Source: Roseibium aestuarii
GTDB lineage: Bacteria > Pseudomonadota > Alphaproteobacteria > Rhizobiales > Stappiaceae
Direction: 5' to 3'
Length of the DNA: 64,000 nt
Assembly: GCF_008477545.1 (NCBI RefSeq)
Contig: NZ_VORA01000006.1
Coordinates: forward strand, 1-64,000
A model generated the notes under the pieces. That model was not told the origin of the DNA, did not search any database, and saw only the letters and a list, made by a program, of their open reading frames with translations. The position numbers and the translations under genes were made by a program. Below are positions 46,129 to 57,833 of the stretch, piece by piece (the stretch's first letter is position 1; every line of letters begins with the position of its first letter).

Positions 46129-47748
46129 TCAATTTTTACGCGAGTACGGGTTGTAACGGTAGTAAGATGCCAATATTGCAAGAAGAATCAGTAGGATCGC
46201 GTAAATGATACTACCTAGACGCGTGTAAACTGTACCCTGCAAAGCCTTGGGGACTGCTGCGTCTGCAACCGCGCGCTCTCCCAGTTCAAGCCGCGTAACG
46301 AAACGTCCCTTTGCGTCCACAACCGCCGAGATGCCAGTGTTGGCCGCCCGCACAAGCGGCAAGCCTTGCTCGATGGCCCGAAGGCGCGCCTGGGCAAGAT
46401 GCTGATAGGGGCCGGCCGTGTGCCCGAACCACGCATCATTGGTCACGTTAAGGATCAGATCCGGGCGTCCACCTTCCATCGCAAGCTCATTGGGGAAGAT
46501 GGCCTCGTAGCAGATCAGCGGCAGAAGGGTCTTGCCCGAACGCAGGGTCAGCGGCATGCGCGCGAAGCCGGGCTCGAAGACGCCCGGTCCCTGCACCAGC
46601 CGGGAAATGCCGAGGGCCTCGAAGATCTCCGACAGGGGAAGATACTCGCCGAAGGGCACGAGGTGGAGCTTGTCGTAGGCTCCGCTGATCTCTCCGTCGG
46701 GATCGAAGAGATAGAGGCTGTTGTAATAGCGCGAGGCCTCCGGGGTCTCGCCCTGCTCCAGCCGGATGGCGCCGGTTGCCAGCTGGTTCTCCCCGTGCAG
46801 CAGCGCGGAGATGGCCACCAGCGCGGTCGGCGTGCGGGTCAGCAGAAAGGGCACCGCGCTCTCGGGCCAAATGATCAGGCGCTCGGCCCCCACGCGCGCG
46901 CCCTCGCCCAGAGGCCGTGACGACAGGTCCAGATAGGAGGAAAAGACGCGGTCGCGGTTTTCAGGCACCCATTTCTCGTCCTGCGGAATGGCCGGCTGGA
47001 CGATGCGCACGTCGAGGTCGGAGAGGCCCGGCTCCTCGACAGCATGCAGGCGCCAGAGGCCGAAGACGCCCATTGCGACGAGAAGCAGGGTCGCCGCGCC
47101 GAAGCCGCGCCAGCGCGTCTTGAGCTCGCCCGTCAACAGGGCCGGGGCAGCAGCGATCAGCAGGACCAGCAGCCCCAACCCGTAAAGACCGACAAGGCTG
47201 GCGGTCTGGGAGAGTTCGAGACTGCCCGCGACCCCATAGCCGAAGCTGTTCCAGGGAAAGCCCGTCAGCACGTGGCCGCGCAGCCAGTCCGACAGGGAGA
47301 GCGTGATCGCCAGAACGAGAATGCGGCTTCCGCCCGGCGTCCAGAAAAGCGCCGCGAGAGCCAGAGCCGCGCCATGGAACAGGGCCAGCCCGACGGGCAT
47401 GGCGGTCACGGCGAAAGGCATCAGCCAGGCATAGCGGTCGCCATCGACGAGAAAGGCCGATCCGACCCACCAGAGCCCTGCCAGGAAATAGCCGAAGCCG
47501 AAGAACCAGCCGACGGAAAAGCCACGAAGCATCCGCTGGCGCCGTGTGAGATCGCTGTCACTCAGGGCGCCGTCCAGAAGCCAGACCAGGCCGGGAATGG
47601 CCAGCAGCAGGAGGACCGACAGATCCACCGGCGGCAGCGACAGGGCCGCGACCACGCCCGCCACAACCGCATAGAGCCGACGGCGCCCCCCCCAAGCAAG
47701 AAGACAGGCGTTCGGCACCGCGCTCAAGGCGGCGAAAGGTCCACTCAT
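46129..47748 (-). CDS. lnt: Apolipoprotein N-acyltransferase Lnt
   Basis: Lnt adds the third acyl chain to lipoproteins at the inner membrane. The product is about 539 residues from MSGPFAALS; a longer start is open. Six to eight N-terminal helices are followed by a nitrilase-like periplasmic domain with the triad in WPESAVPF (Glu), YDKLHLVPFGEY (Lys) and PLICYEAIFP (Cys), and a final helix. The last 40 codons are distinctly more A/T-rich than the rest. Confidence 0.95.
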   Translation of the reverse strand: MSGPFAALSAVPNACLLAWGGRRRLYAVVAGVVAALSLPPVDLSVLLLLAIPGLVWLLDGALSDSDLTRRQRMLRGFSVGWFFGFGYFLAGLWWVGSAFLVDGDRYAWLMPFAVTAMPVGLALFHGAALALAALFWTPGGSRILVLAITLSLSDWLRGHVLTGFPWNSFGYGVAGSLELSQTASLVGLYGLGLLVLLIAAAPALLTGELKTRWRGFGAATLLLVAMGVFGLWRLHAVEEPGLSDLDVRIVQPAIPQDEKWVPENRDRVFSSYLDLSSRPLGEGARVGAERLIIWPESAVPFLLTRTPTALVAISALLHGENQLATGAIRLEQGETPEASRYYNSLYLFDPDGEISGAYDKLHLVPFGEYLPLSEIFEALGISRLVQGPGVFEPGFARMPLTLRSGKTLLPLICYEAIFPNELAMEGGRPDLILNVTNDAWFGHTAGPYQHLAQARLRAIEQGLPLVRAANTGISAVVDAKGRFVTRLELGERAVADAAVPKALQGTVYTRLGSIIYAILLILLAILASYYRYNPYSRKN

Positions 47749-47837
47749 GTGACGGAAATCCCGTGCGATTCGGCCTGAAACGGAGGGTGACAAGCCGCCT
47801 CCCCCCGGTCAAGCTGCGTTTCCCTTGCGCAAGGCGC

Positions 47838-48983
47838 TCAGGCTTCCGGCGCGGTCTCCTCGGCAGCCGGGCTGCCTTCCGGGCGCTTGGCGCGGCGACG
47901 CTGATCGGCGACGCGGACCTCGGGCCGACGACGACGGATGCGCAGGCGCTTGATGCGCCGCGGGTCGGCGTCAAGGATCTCGAACTCGAAGCCGGGCACA
48001 TCGGGCACATGCAGCAGCTCGCCGCGCACCGGCACCCGGCCGATGGAGACATAGAGCAACCCGCCGAGCGTATCGACGTCCTCGCTGGCCTCGGATCCGG
48101 AAAGATCCGTGCCCAGTCCCTTGCCGAGCTCCTCGAGCGGCAGACGCGGATCGGCAACCCAGATGCCGTCGGAGACGGGCTGCATCATGGCTTCCTCGTC
48201 CTCGTCGTGCTCGTCTTCGATGTCGCCCACTACCGTCTCGACCAGATCTTCAAGGGAGATCAGACCGTCGGTGCCGCCGTATTCGTCAATGACCAGCGCC
48301 ATCTGGATCCGGTCCGCCTGCATCTTGGCCATCAGATCCGTGGCCGGCATGGACGGGGGAACAAAAAGAAGCTGGCGGATGAGACCCACGTCCTTGAGGG
48401 ACCGGGTCAGATCGACGCCGGAAAGATCCATTTCCTGGGAGTTGTCACCGGCTTCGGCCATGGTCTCGGCCTCCGGCAATTCGGCGGCACCATTGACCAT
48501 CGGCCGACAGGAACGCTCGCCATGCTCGGCGATATAGGCCATGAGATCCTTGATGTGGACCATGCCGCGCGGATCGTCGAGGGTCTCGACATAGACCGGC
48601 ATGCGGGAGTGCCCGGATTCCTGGAACAGCTCCATGAGCCGCCCGAGGGTGGTGCTGGCCTCGACCGCATCGATATCGGCGCGCGGGATCATCACGTCAT
48701 CCACGCGCAGCTCCCGCAGGCGCAGGATGTTGCCAAGCAGCATGCGCTCCTCGGCGGAAAAGACCGTGTCGCCGTCGCTTTCGCGGGCGAGCTCGTTCTG
48801 GAGGTTCTCCCGGAGGGAGGCCGTGGCATGCCGCGGGAACAGGAGGGCCTTGAAGCGCTGGATCAGCGCACCCTTCTGCCGCGGCCTACTCGGTTGCGGA
48901 TCTTCGTCCTGCGACTTCGCGGCCGGAGCGCCACCGGAGGCCGCTGCCTCGCTTCGCCCGCTTTCGGAAACCATCATCATCAT
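47838..48983 (-). CDS. CBS-domain protein of the CorC/HlyC family
   Basis: CorC-type proteins are linked to cobalt/magnesium efflux; the direct role is unclear. The 381 residues have no membrane segment. A CBS pair is seen with MIPRADIDAV and VIDEYGGTDGLISLEDL, and a C-terminal transporter-associated domain with DTLGGLLYVSIGRVPVRGE. The N-terminus is low-complexity. It lies between ybeY and lnt, the usual conserved position. Confidence 0.94.
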   Translation of the reverse strand: MMMMVSESGRSEAAASGGAPAAKSQDEDPQPSRPRQKGALIQRFKALLFPRHATASLRENLQNELARESDGDTVFSAEERMLLGNILRLRELRVDDVMIPRADIDAVEASTTLGRLMELFQESGHSRMPVYVETLDDPRGMVHIKDLMAYIAEHGERSCRPMVNGAAELPEAETMAEAGDNSQEMDLSGVDLTRSLKDVGLIRQLLFVPPSMPATDLMAKMQADRIQMALVIDEYGGTDGLISLEDLVETVVGDIEDEHDEDEEAMMQPVSDGIWVADPRLPLEELGKGLGTDLSGSEASEDVDTLGGLLYVSIGRVPVRGELLHVPDVPGFEFEILDADPRRIKRLRIRRRRPEVRVADQRRRAKRPEGSPAAEETAPEA

Positions 48984-49029
48984 CGTTCTACAAACAGACT
49001 TTCTAGATCAAACAAGGGCCTGAAGACCT

Positions 49030-49566
49030 TCACTCCGGATCCGCCTCAAGCGGCCGGTCGGCATAAGGGTCGGCAATTCCCAGGGAGGCAAGAATGCGCC
49101 GCTCCAAGCCTTCCATCAGTTCGGCTTCTTCATCATCCTGATGATCATAGTCGAAAAGGTGAAGAATTCCGTGAACCACCAGATGGGTGAGGTGAGCGGA
49201 GAATTCAATCTCCATCTCGTCCGCTTCCCGCTGCACCGTCTCAAGGGCGAAAACAATGTCGCCGAGAAGCGGGCCATAGAGCTCGCCGTCCGGATCACTG
49301 CCGGGGAAGGACAGCACGTTGGTCGGCTTGTCCTTCTCGCGCCAGTCACGGTTCAGCTCGCGGATCGCCGCGTCATCGGTGAAGACGAGCGAGACCTCCG
49401 ATCCGTCGACGGCCTCCAGGGCCGCTTCGCGAAAGGCTGCGCCCAGCGCCGTGGTGCAGAGCGCGCGCAGGGCGTCCTCCTCGGGCCACCCTTCCACGGA
49501 GAGGGTGATGTCTATGGCGAAATCCTCCGGCAGATCCGCAGATCCTGCCGGTTCAGGCGCAGTCAT
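49030..49566 (-). CDS. ybeY: Endoribonuclease/rRNA maturation factor YbeY
   Basis: YbeY is a metal-dependent RNase involved in 16S rRNA 3' maturation and ribosome quality control. The 178 residues end with the zinc motif HGILHLFDYDHQDD, in which all three histidines are present but the usual glycine before YDH is aspartate. The N-terminal part LNRDWREKDKPTNVLSFP is standard. It lies 23 bp after phoH. Confidence 0.95.
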   Translation of the reverse strand: MTAPEPAGSADLPEDFAIDITLSVEGWPEEDALRALCTTALGAAFREAALEAVDGSEVSLVFTDDAAIRELNRDWREKDKPTNVLSFPGSDPDGELYGPLLGDIVFALETVQREADEMEIEFSAHLTHLVVHGILHLFDYDHQDDEEAELMEGLERRILASLGIADPYADRPLEADPE

Positions 49567-49589
49567 GGTCTCGTCTTTCCAATGCGCTC

Positions 49590-50696
<1,107 letters not shown>

Positions 50697-50720
50697 ATGC
50701 CGCCTCCTCGATGGACCGGA

Positions 50721-52166
<1,446 letters not shown>

Positions 52167-52373
52167 TCCGTCCTCGTTGCCGCCGGTTGCGGGCGGCATC
52201 CCTCCGACGCCCGCAACAACGGCTGGCGTCCCGTCATCTCTCGGTTTGCATTGTCCGGCAGGGGCGCTCCGCACGGCACGGACACCGGGTCCGCGCGGAC
52301 GACCGGGAACGGTCGCGCGATGGAGCGCCATGGCACGACAGGCATCTGGTCCCGTCCGGCTCTGCCTCGTGTT

Positions 52374-53273
52374 TCAGGCGCCAGCTTTAACCTCTTTTGC
52401 CGGGCTTGAGAAGACGAGAGCGGGCGGCAAGGCCGGAACCTCCTCGTCGACTGCCGGGTCCGGCTGCGGGAGGCGCGTTTCGCGGGGCGCGTGCCAGCCC
52501 TCGACAAGGGCGTCGACCGTCATGGCGCGCACGCTGTCTTCCATCTGGCGGGTCAGGGCCTTGCGGTCCGTCGTCCCGTCAACGCGCACCGGCTCGCCCC
52601 AGGTGATGCGGATATCCATGGGACCACGGGTCAGCACCCCCCAGAGGTGACCGGCCATCTCCATGTCGCCATACCAGGCCACATGAGGCCGGAACTGGCG
52701 CCCCATCGGCACCCCGTGCAGGGAGACATAGGCGACAGACAGGGGCTGGACCCAGACCCCGCCCTTTTCGCCCACGGCGCGTGTGGCGGCGCCCAGAAGG
52801 GCGGAGCGGAAGGGCAGCACGCCGTTGCCGTCGTTCGAGGTGCCCTCGGCGAAGAGCACCATGGCATCGCCTCCGGCCATGCGCTCGGCGATCTCTCCGG
52901 TGACCTGCCCCGTCTCGGTGCGGCGGGTGCGATTGACGAAGACCGTGCGCTGAAGGCGGGCGAAGAGGCCGAAGATCGGCCAGCCGGCCACTTCGGACTT
53001 GGCGATGAAGGACAGGGGCATCAGGGAGCCGATGACCGTGATGTCCACCCAGGAGGCGTGATTGGACACGACCAGAAGCGGGCGCCCGGCCTCGGGCCGG
53101 CCGGACTGGCGGATGCGCATGCCGAGAAGGCGGGTGGCCGCCAGATGCCAGAGATGGGGGAGCCTGCGCTGTACCGGCAGGCCGAGCTTCATCGCAAGCC
53201 ACTGCGGCGGGATCAGCGCGCAGGTGACGATCGTCAGACCCAGAATGGTGACGACGGCCCTAGCTCGCCTCAT
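52374..53273 (-). CDS. plsC: 1-acyl-sn-glycerol-3-phosphate acyltransferase (PlsC family)
   Basis: The enzyme transfers an acyl chain to lysophosphatidic acid in phospholipid synthesis at the inner membrane. The catalytic NHASWVD (Hx4D) and FAEGTSNDG motifs are intact, with an N-terminal hydrophobic helix. I place the start at MRRARAVV (299 residues); it overlaps the end of fur by 14 bases, so translation is coupled. The C-terminal 40 residues are low-complexity. Confidence 0.93.
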   Translation of the reverse strand: MRRARAVVTILGLTIVTCALIPPQWLAMKLGLPVQRRLPHLWHLAATRLLGMRIRQSGRPEAGRPLLVVSNHASWVDITVIGSLMPLSFIAKSEVAGWPIFGLFARLQRTVFVNRTRRTETGQVTGEIAERMAGGDAMVLFAEGTSNDGNGVLPFRSALLGAATRAVGEKGGVWVQPLSVAYVSLHGVPMGRQFRPHVAWYGDMEMAGHLWGVLTRGPMDIRITWGEPVRVDGTTDRKALTRQMEDSVRAMTVDALVEGWHAPRETRLPQPDPAVDEEVPALPPALVFSSPAKEVKAGA

Positions 53274-53733
53274 CCTCGCTCCCCGGTTTTTCGGAGGCCG
53301 CGACATCCGGCGCATTCAGCGGCACGGCGTAAAGCTCCAGGCGGTGATCCACCAGCTTGTAGCCGAGACTGCGGGCGATGGCTTCCTGAAGGAGCTCGAT
53401 TTCCTCGCTGCGGAACTCGATGACCTGGCCAGAGCGCAGATCGATGAGGTGATCGTGATGCTCGTCGGGCACCGTCTCGTAACGGGAGCGACCGTCGCGA
53501 AAATCGTGACGCTCGATCATGCCCGCGTCCTCGAAGAGCTTCACGGTGCGGTAGACGGTGGAGATGGAAATGCGCGGATCGATGGCGACCGCGCGGCGGT
53601 AGAGCTCCTCGACATCCGGATGATCTTCCGAGGCCTCTTCCAGAACCGCCGCGATGACCCGGCGCTGCTCGGTCATGCGCAGGCCCTTGGCCGCGCAAAA
53701 CTCCTCCAGCGCTGTCTGCCGCGTCTCGGTCAT
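53260..53733 (-). CDS. Fur-family regulator, Mur-like
   Basis: Fur-type repressors sense iron; the rhizobial Mur branch senses manganese. The 157-residue protein has the winged helix with SISTVYRTVKLFEDAG and the metal region DEHHDHLIDLRSGQVIEF. The two cysteines of the classical structural zinc site are replaced by D98 and S101, and the only cysteine is C13, as in alphaproteobacterial Fur/Mur. Metal specificity cannot be told from sequence alone. plsC follows with overlap. Confidence 0.92.
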   Translation of the reverse strand: MTETRQTALEEFCAAKGLRMTEQRRVIAAVLEEASEDHPDVEELYRRAVAIDPRISISTVYRTVKLFEDAGMIERHDFRDGRSRYETVPDEHHDHLIDLRSGQVIEFRSEEIELLQEAIARSLGYKLVDHRLELYAVPLNAPDVAASEKPGSEDEAS

Positions 53734-53793
53734 GGGGTCGTCGATCCTTCCATCCGTCCCTGAGCGCGCCCTGCGCCGCCGCCGCTCAGGCGA

Positions 53794-54282
53794 TTAGCGA
53801 AGATCGACGCGCATGACAAGCGCCGTTCCATCCCCGTCACCGGCGCTGTAATAGCCCTTGCGTTCCCCCACTTTGCGAAATCCGAGCGCCTTGTAAAGCG
53901 CAACAGCGGGAAGATTGGCGGCATCGACCTCGAGAAACAGGGTTTCGCAGCGGTCGGAATAGAGGCGGAAGAGTGCCTGCTTCATCAGGGTCTTTCCGAG
54001 CCCACGCCCGCGACAGGCCGGGTCGACGGCAAGGGTCAGAACCTCGGCCTCTCCCGCCACGGCGCGGATCAGGACAAAGCCCTTGAGACGGGACGACCGG
54101 AGCAGGCCGGGCACACGGGCCACCAGGCAGAAGGCGCCCGGCTCTTCGGCCATGCGGTGCAGCTCGTCAGCGTCCCAGCCGTGGGCAAAACAGGCCGCAT
54201 GAATGTCGGCGAGCGGGGCGAAATCCTCGCTGTCGGCCGGCTCAACCACCGGAGGCTGGGAACGGGGCCAGGAGAAAATCAT
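53794..54282 (-). CDS. rimI: Ribosomal-protein-alanine N-acetyltransferase RimI
   Basis: RimI acetylates the N-terminal alanine of ribosomal protein S18; it also clusters with tRNA t6A genes. This GNAT protein of 162 residues has the acetyl-CoA loop RGRGLGKTLM and the C-terminal NLPAVALYKALGFRKVGERKGYY motif. It overlaps tsaB by four bases (ATGA), as in most alphaproteobacteria. Confidence 0.94.
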   Translation of the reverse strand: MIFSWPRSQPPVVEPADSEDFAPLADIHAACFAHGWDADELHRMAEEPGAFCLVARVPGLLRSSRLKGFVLIRAVAGEAEVLTLAVDPACRGRGLGKTLMKQALFRLYSDRCETLFLEVDAANLPAVALYKALGFRKVGERKGYYSAGDGDGTALVMRVDLR

Positions 54283-54953
54283 TGGCGCGCGATCTTCCCC
54301 TGCTTCTGAGGTGCCGCATCGGGCGGGCGAAGATAGAGCGGCACGGGCAGGTCGGTCTGGGGATTGGCGCTCAGGCCAAGCTGCGCCACGTCGCGCACAT
54401 CCGGATAGGCCGCATCGCTGATCACCCGCTCCGGACCGAGTCCTGTCACCTCCGCAATGCGCGGCGCGATGGCGCCAGCAAGGCGGACATCGGCCGGCAG
54501 AAACGCGGCGAGGTCCTGCATGCGGCGCACTTCAGGGGCGGAGAGGGCAATGCCATCGACGCCAAAGAGCTGGCCGTAGACCTCGTCGCCCTTGCCTTCG
54601 AGCGCCACGTAAAGCGGCGTCGTGGCGGCCTCCAGATGGGGCGCGGCCAGGGCCGAAAGGGTCGTGATGCCGACCACGGGCATGCCGAGCACCAGACCGA
54701 AGCCCCGGGCAACGGAGAGGCCGACGCGCATGCCGGTGAAGCTGCCCGGACCCGTGGTCACCGCGATCCGGTCCAGGGCAGAGAAGACGCAGGAGGCTTC
54801 CGCCATGGCCTCGGCAATCATGTCCATCAGCCTTTCGGCATGGCCACGGCCGATCTCCTCGGACACGACAACAGGTGCTGCCCCGTCGGCCTCCGTGTCG
54901 AGGACGGCGACGGCACAATTGGCCAGAGCGGTGTCGATTGCCAGAATACGCAT
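54279..54953 (-). CDS. tsaB: tRNA threonylcarbamoyladenosine synthesis protein TsaB
   Basis: TsaB is an ASKHA-fold partner of TsaD in making t6A37 in tRNA. I use the ATG of MRILAIDTAL (224 residues); a TTG two codons upstream is an alternative. Motifs TGPGSFTGMRVGLS and GHAERLM are present. It is first in tsaB-rimI-fur-plsC. Confidence 0.95.
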   Translation of the reverse strand: MRILAIDTALANCAVAVLDTEADGAAPVVVSEEIGRGHAERLMDMIAEAMAEASCVFSALDRIAVTTGPGSFTGMRVGLSVARGFGLVLGMPVVGITTLSALAAPHLEAATTPLYVALEGKGDEVYGQLFGVDGIALSAPEVRRMQDLAAFLPADVRLAGAIAPRIAEVTGLGPERVISDAAYPDVRDVAQLGLSANPQTDLPVPLYLRPPDAAPQKQGKIARQ

Positions 54954-55120
54954 GATCAACCGAAGTAGACGCCGGGGCCGGTCCTGTCGAGATGCGCTTT
55001 CGACTTACCCCAAGGGTTGCGATTGATTTCTGGGCCGTTCGGGAGATCGAGTGGCGCCGGAGACGCACCCTTGCCAAGAATGCGAGGGGATCTATTCGCG
55101 AGCACCCCAGCCCGGAAACA

Positions 55121-55146
55121 GGAAATCCCCGCACGAGGGCGGGGAT
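55121..55146 (-). terminator. Terminator of the Nfu gene
   Basis: ATCCCCGC / GCGGGGAT arms around a 6-base loop, followed on the minus strand by TTTCCTG. It lies about 38 bases after the stop codon. The T tract is short. Confidence 0.6.
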
Positions 55147-55183
55147 GTCTTGCTGGTGTCAGGGTGTCGAGAAGCGGACCCGA

Positions 55184-55744
55184 TCAGATCGGGCGAACTT
55201 CCTCGACTTCCGGAACGAAATGGCGCAGCAGGTTCTGGATGCCGTGCTGCAGGGTCGCCGTGGACGACGGGCAGCCGGCACAGGCGCCGCGCATGGACAG
55301 GTAGACGATCCCGTCACGGAAGCCCTTGAAGGTGATGTCGCCGCCATCCTGAGCCACGGCCGGACGCACGCGGGTCTCGATGAGGTCCTTGATCACGGTG
55401 ACGGTTTCCTCGTCGGCGGCATCGAAGAATTCGCCTTCCTCGGTGTCCTCGCCGGCAGTCGCGGTGGCCATGACCGGCTGACCGGACATGAACTGCTCCA
55501 TGATCGCGCCGAGGATGGCCGGCTTCATGTGCTGCCAGTCGGTGTCATCCTTGGTCACGGTGATGAAGTCATGGCCGAAGAAAACGGCAGCCACGCCCGG
55601 AACGGCGAAGAGCTTTTCCGCCAGCGGGGACGCCCCGGCTTCTGCGGCGGAGCGGAAGTCATAGGTGCCTTCCGGCAGGACGACGCGGCCGGGCAGGAAC
55701 TTCAGGGTCGCCGGGTTCGGCGTCGCCTCGGTCTGGATGAACAT
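55184..55744 (-). CDS. Nfu-type iron-sulfur cluster scaffold/carrier
   Basis: Nfu proteins carry [4Fe-4S] clusters to target enzymes. From MFIQTEATPNP the product is 186 residues, with an N-terminal Nfu_N domain (TPNPATLKFLPG) and a C-terminal NifU-like domain with the cluster-binding CAGC (GACAGCPSS). The longer open start at 55789 is less likely. Confidence 0.95.
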   Translation of the reverse strand: MFIQTEATPNPATLKFLPGRVVLPEGTYDFRSAAEAGASPLAEKLFAVPGVAAVFFGHDFITVTKDDTDWQHMKPAILGAIMEQFMSGQPVMATATAGEDTEEGEFFDAADEETVTVIKDLIETRVRPAVAQDGGDITFKGFRDGIVYLSMRGACAGCPSSTATLQHGIQNLLRHFVPEVEEVRPI

Positions 55745-55863
55745 GGTCGAACTCTCGCAATCGGATGGGCGCTCAGGGGCGCCACTCATCGGTATCTGGC
55801 GATAGATTTATCCCAGCCCGGCGGGGAATGGAACCTCCGCCGGTGTCTTTCTAAGGGTCATAT

Positions 55864-55923
55864 GGGAAACATGGTTCCCTTCGCCAAGTCCTTGGGGTCC
55901 AAGTCCGGGGGGGGGCCAAGTCC
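55864..55923. repeat. Palindrome, G9 tract and three CCAAGTCC copies
   Basis: GGGAA-ACATGG-TTCCC (55864-55879) is followed by three copies of CCAAGTCC at 55884, 55899 and 55916. A run of nine G is at 55907-55915. It lies between uspA and the Nfu gene, downstream of uspA. The G tract is prone to slippage. Confidence 0.6.
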
Positions 55924-55952
55924 CGGCACCAGGTCACGGAGGCTGCGATCGC

Positions 55953-56447
55953 TCAGGCGAGCGCCGCGATGGACTCGTCGTCGAGGGTGCCGGGCACGAT
56001 CGTCACGGGGATCGGGAAGCTGCCCGAGGCCTTGCCGGCAATCGAGGACACGAGAGGGCCCGGGCCGTCCTTGCTCAGGCCAGCCGCCAGAACCAGGATC
56101 GCGATGTCGGAATCCTGCTCGATGACGTCGAGGATCACCTCGGAGGTGTTGCCCTCGCGGGTGATGCATTCCGGCTCGGTGCGCGCCACGGCCCGCACCC
56201 GCTCGGCCGCCCGGGCCAGGGTGCGATCCGCGGTTTCCTGCGCCTCGGCCCGCATGATGTCTTCCACGCCCAGCCAGTGCTGGAAGTCGCCCTGGGCGAT
56301 GACGAACATGAGCAGCACCACGCCACCGGTGCGCGCGGCGCGCTTGGCCGCATAGACGATGGCCCGGTCACATTCCGGGGTGTCGTCCACGATGACCAGG
56401 AACTTGCGGCGGTGGCCTTCCTCGTTGCTCTTGCGGATCGCTACCAT
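55953..56447 (-). CDS. Universal stress protein (UspA family)
   Basis: The 164-residue protein has the Usp fold. It begins with a basic stretch, then FLVIVDDTPECDRAI, and a central part ILVLAAGLSKDGPGPLVSS rather than the full ATP-binding GxxGxxG pattern. It is probably a non-ATP-binding type. It lies 39 bp downstream of hslU in the same direction, so it may share heat-shock control. Confidence 0.88.
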   Translation of the reverse strand: MVAIRKSNEEGHRRKFLVIVDDTPECDRAIVYAAKRAARTGGVVLLMFVIAQGDFQHWLGVEDIMRAEAQETADRTLARAAERVRAVARTEPECITREGNTSEVILDVIEQDSDIAILVLAAGLSKDGPGPLVSSIAGKASGSFPIPVTIVPGTLDDESIAALA

Positions 56448-56486
56448 CTTGCGTGCTGCCTCCGGCTGCCTCGATTGATCGGGAGA

Positions 56487-57791
56487 TTAGAGAATGAACC
56501 GGGAGAGATCCACGTTCTTCGCCAGCTCGCCGATGTTTTCCCGCACATGGGCGGCATCAATGGTGACCACCTCGCCCGGCTTGTCGGGGGCGACGAAGGA
56601 GATCTCGTCGAGGATGCGTTCCATCACCGTCTGCAGGCGGCGGGCGCCGATGTTCTCGATGGTGGAATTGAGGTCCACGGCAACGGAAGCAATCTCCTCG
56701 ATGGCGTCATCGGTGAAGACCAGCTCCACCTCTTCCGTCTTCAGCAGGGCCACATACTGCTTGATCAGGCTGGCTTCCGGCTCGGTCAGGATCGCCTTGA
56801 AGTCTTCCTTCGTCAGGGGCTTCAGCTCCACGCGGATCGGCAGGCGGCCCTGAAGTTCGGGCAGCAGGTCCGAAGGCTTGGCCACGTGGAAGGCGCCGGA
56901 GGCGATGAAGAGAATGTGGTCGGTCTTGACCGGGCCATGCTTGGTGGAAACCACCGTGCCCTCGATCAGCGGCAGCAGGTCGCGCTGCACGCCCTCGCGG
57001 GAGACATCGGCGCCGGACCGGCCTTCGCGGGCACAGATCTTGTCGATCTCGTCGAGGAAGACGATGCCTGCGTTCTCGACCCGGGAAATGGCTTCCTGAA
57101 TGATCTTGTCATCATCCAGTAGCTTGTCGGATTCCTGATCGATCAGCAGGGCGTAGGAGTCCTTCACGGTGACGCGCTTCGTCTTGGTCTGGCCGCCGAA
57201 GGCCTTGCCGAGAAGATCGGACATGTTCATCACGCCGATGCTGCCGCCGGGCATGCCCGGCATGTCGAAGCTGGGCATGGACGCCTGGGCGCGGACCTCG
57301 ATCTCGATTTCCTTGTCGTTCATCTCGCCGTCGCGCAGCTTCTTGCGGAAGCTGTCGCGGGTCGCCGGGCTGGCGGTCTTGCCGACCAGGGCGTCGAGCA
57401 CGCGTTCCTCGGCCTGCAGATGGGCCTTGGCCTTCACGGCCTCGCGCTGCTGACTGCGGACCATGGAAATGCCGGCTTCCACCAGATCGCGGATGATCTG
57501 TTCCACGTCGCGGCCCACATAGCCGACCTCGGTGAACTTGGTGGCTTCCACCTTGGCGAAGGGCGCATTGGCGAGGCGGGCCAGACGGCGGGAAATCTCC
57601 GTCTTGCCAACGCCGGTCGGGCCGATCATGAGAATGTTCTTCGGCAGAACCTCCTCGCGCATCTGGCCTTCCAGCTGCTGGCGCCGCCAGCGGTTGCGCA
57701 GGGCAATGGCCACGGCGCGCTTGGCGTCCTTCTGGCCGACAATGTAGCGGTCGAGTTCGGATACGATTTCGCGGGGCGAAAAGTCGGTCAT
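56487..57791 (-). CDS. hslU: ATP-dependent protease ATPase subunit HslU
   Basis: HslU unfolds substrates for the HslV protease. From [10 protein letters not shown] the product is 434 residues, with Walker A GPTGVGKT at 57-64, Walker [11 protein letters not shown], an I domain in the middle and the C-terminal DLSRFIL tail that docks into HslV. hslU is separated from hslV here by a membrane-protein gene. Confidence 0.97.
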   Translation of the reverse strand: MTDFSPREIVSELDRYIVGQKDAKRAVAIALRNRWRRQQLEGQMREEVLPKNILMIGPTGVGKTEISRRLARLANAPFAKVEATKFTEVGYVGRDVEQIIRDLVEAGISMVRSQQREAVKAKAHLQAEERVLDALVGKTASPATRDSFRKKLRDGEMNDKEIEIEVRAQASMPSFDMPGMPGGSIGVMNMSDLLGKAFGGQTKTKRVTVKDSYALLIDQESDKLLDDDKIIQEAISRVENAGIVFLDEIDKICAREGRSGADVSREGVQRDLLPLIEGTVVSTKHGPVKTDHILFIASGAFHVAKPSDLLPELQGRLPIRVELKPLTKEDFKAILTEPEASLIKQYVALLKTEEVELVFTDDAIEEIASVAVDLNSTIENIGARRLQTVMERILDEISFVAPDKPGEVVTIDAAHVRENIGELAKNVDLSRFIL

Positions 57792-57833
57792 CTCACGTCT
57801 TTCATTCAGTCGGAGCAGAGCTGTGCTCAACGC

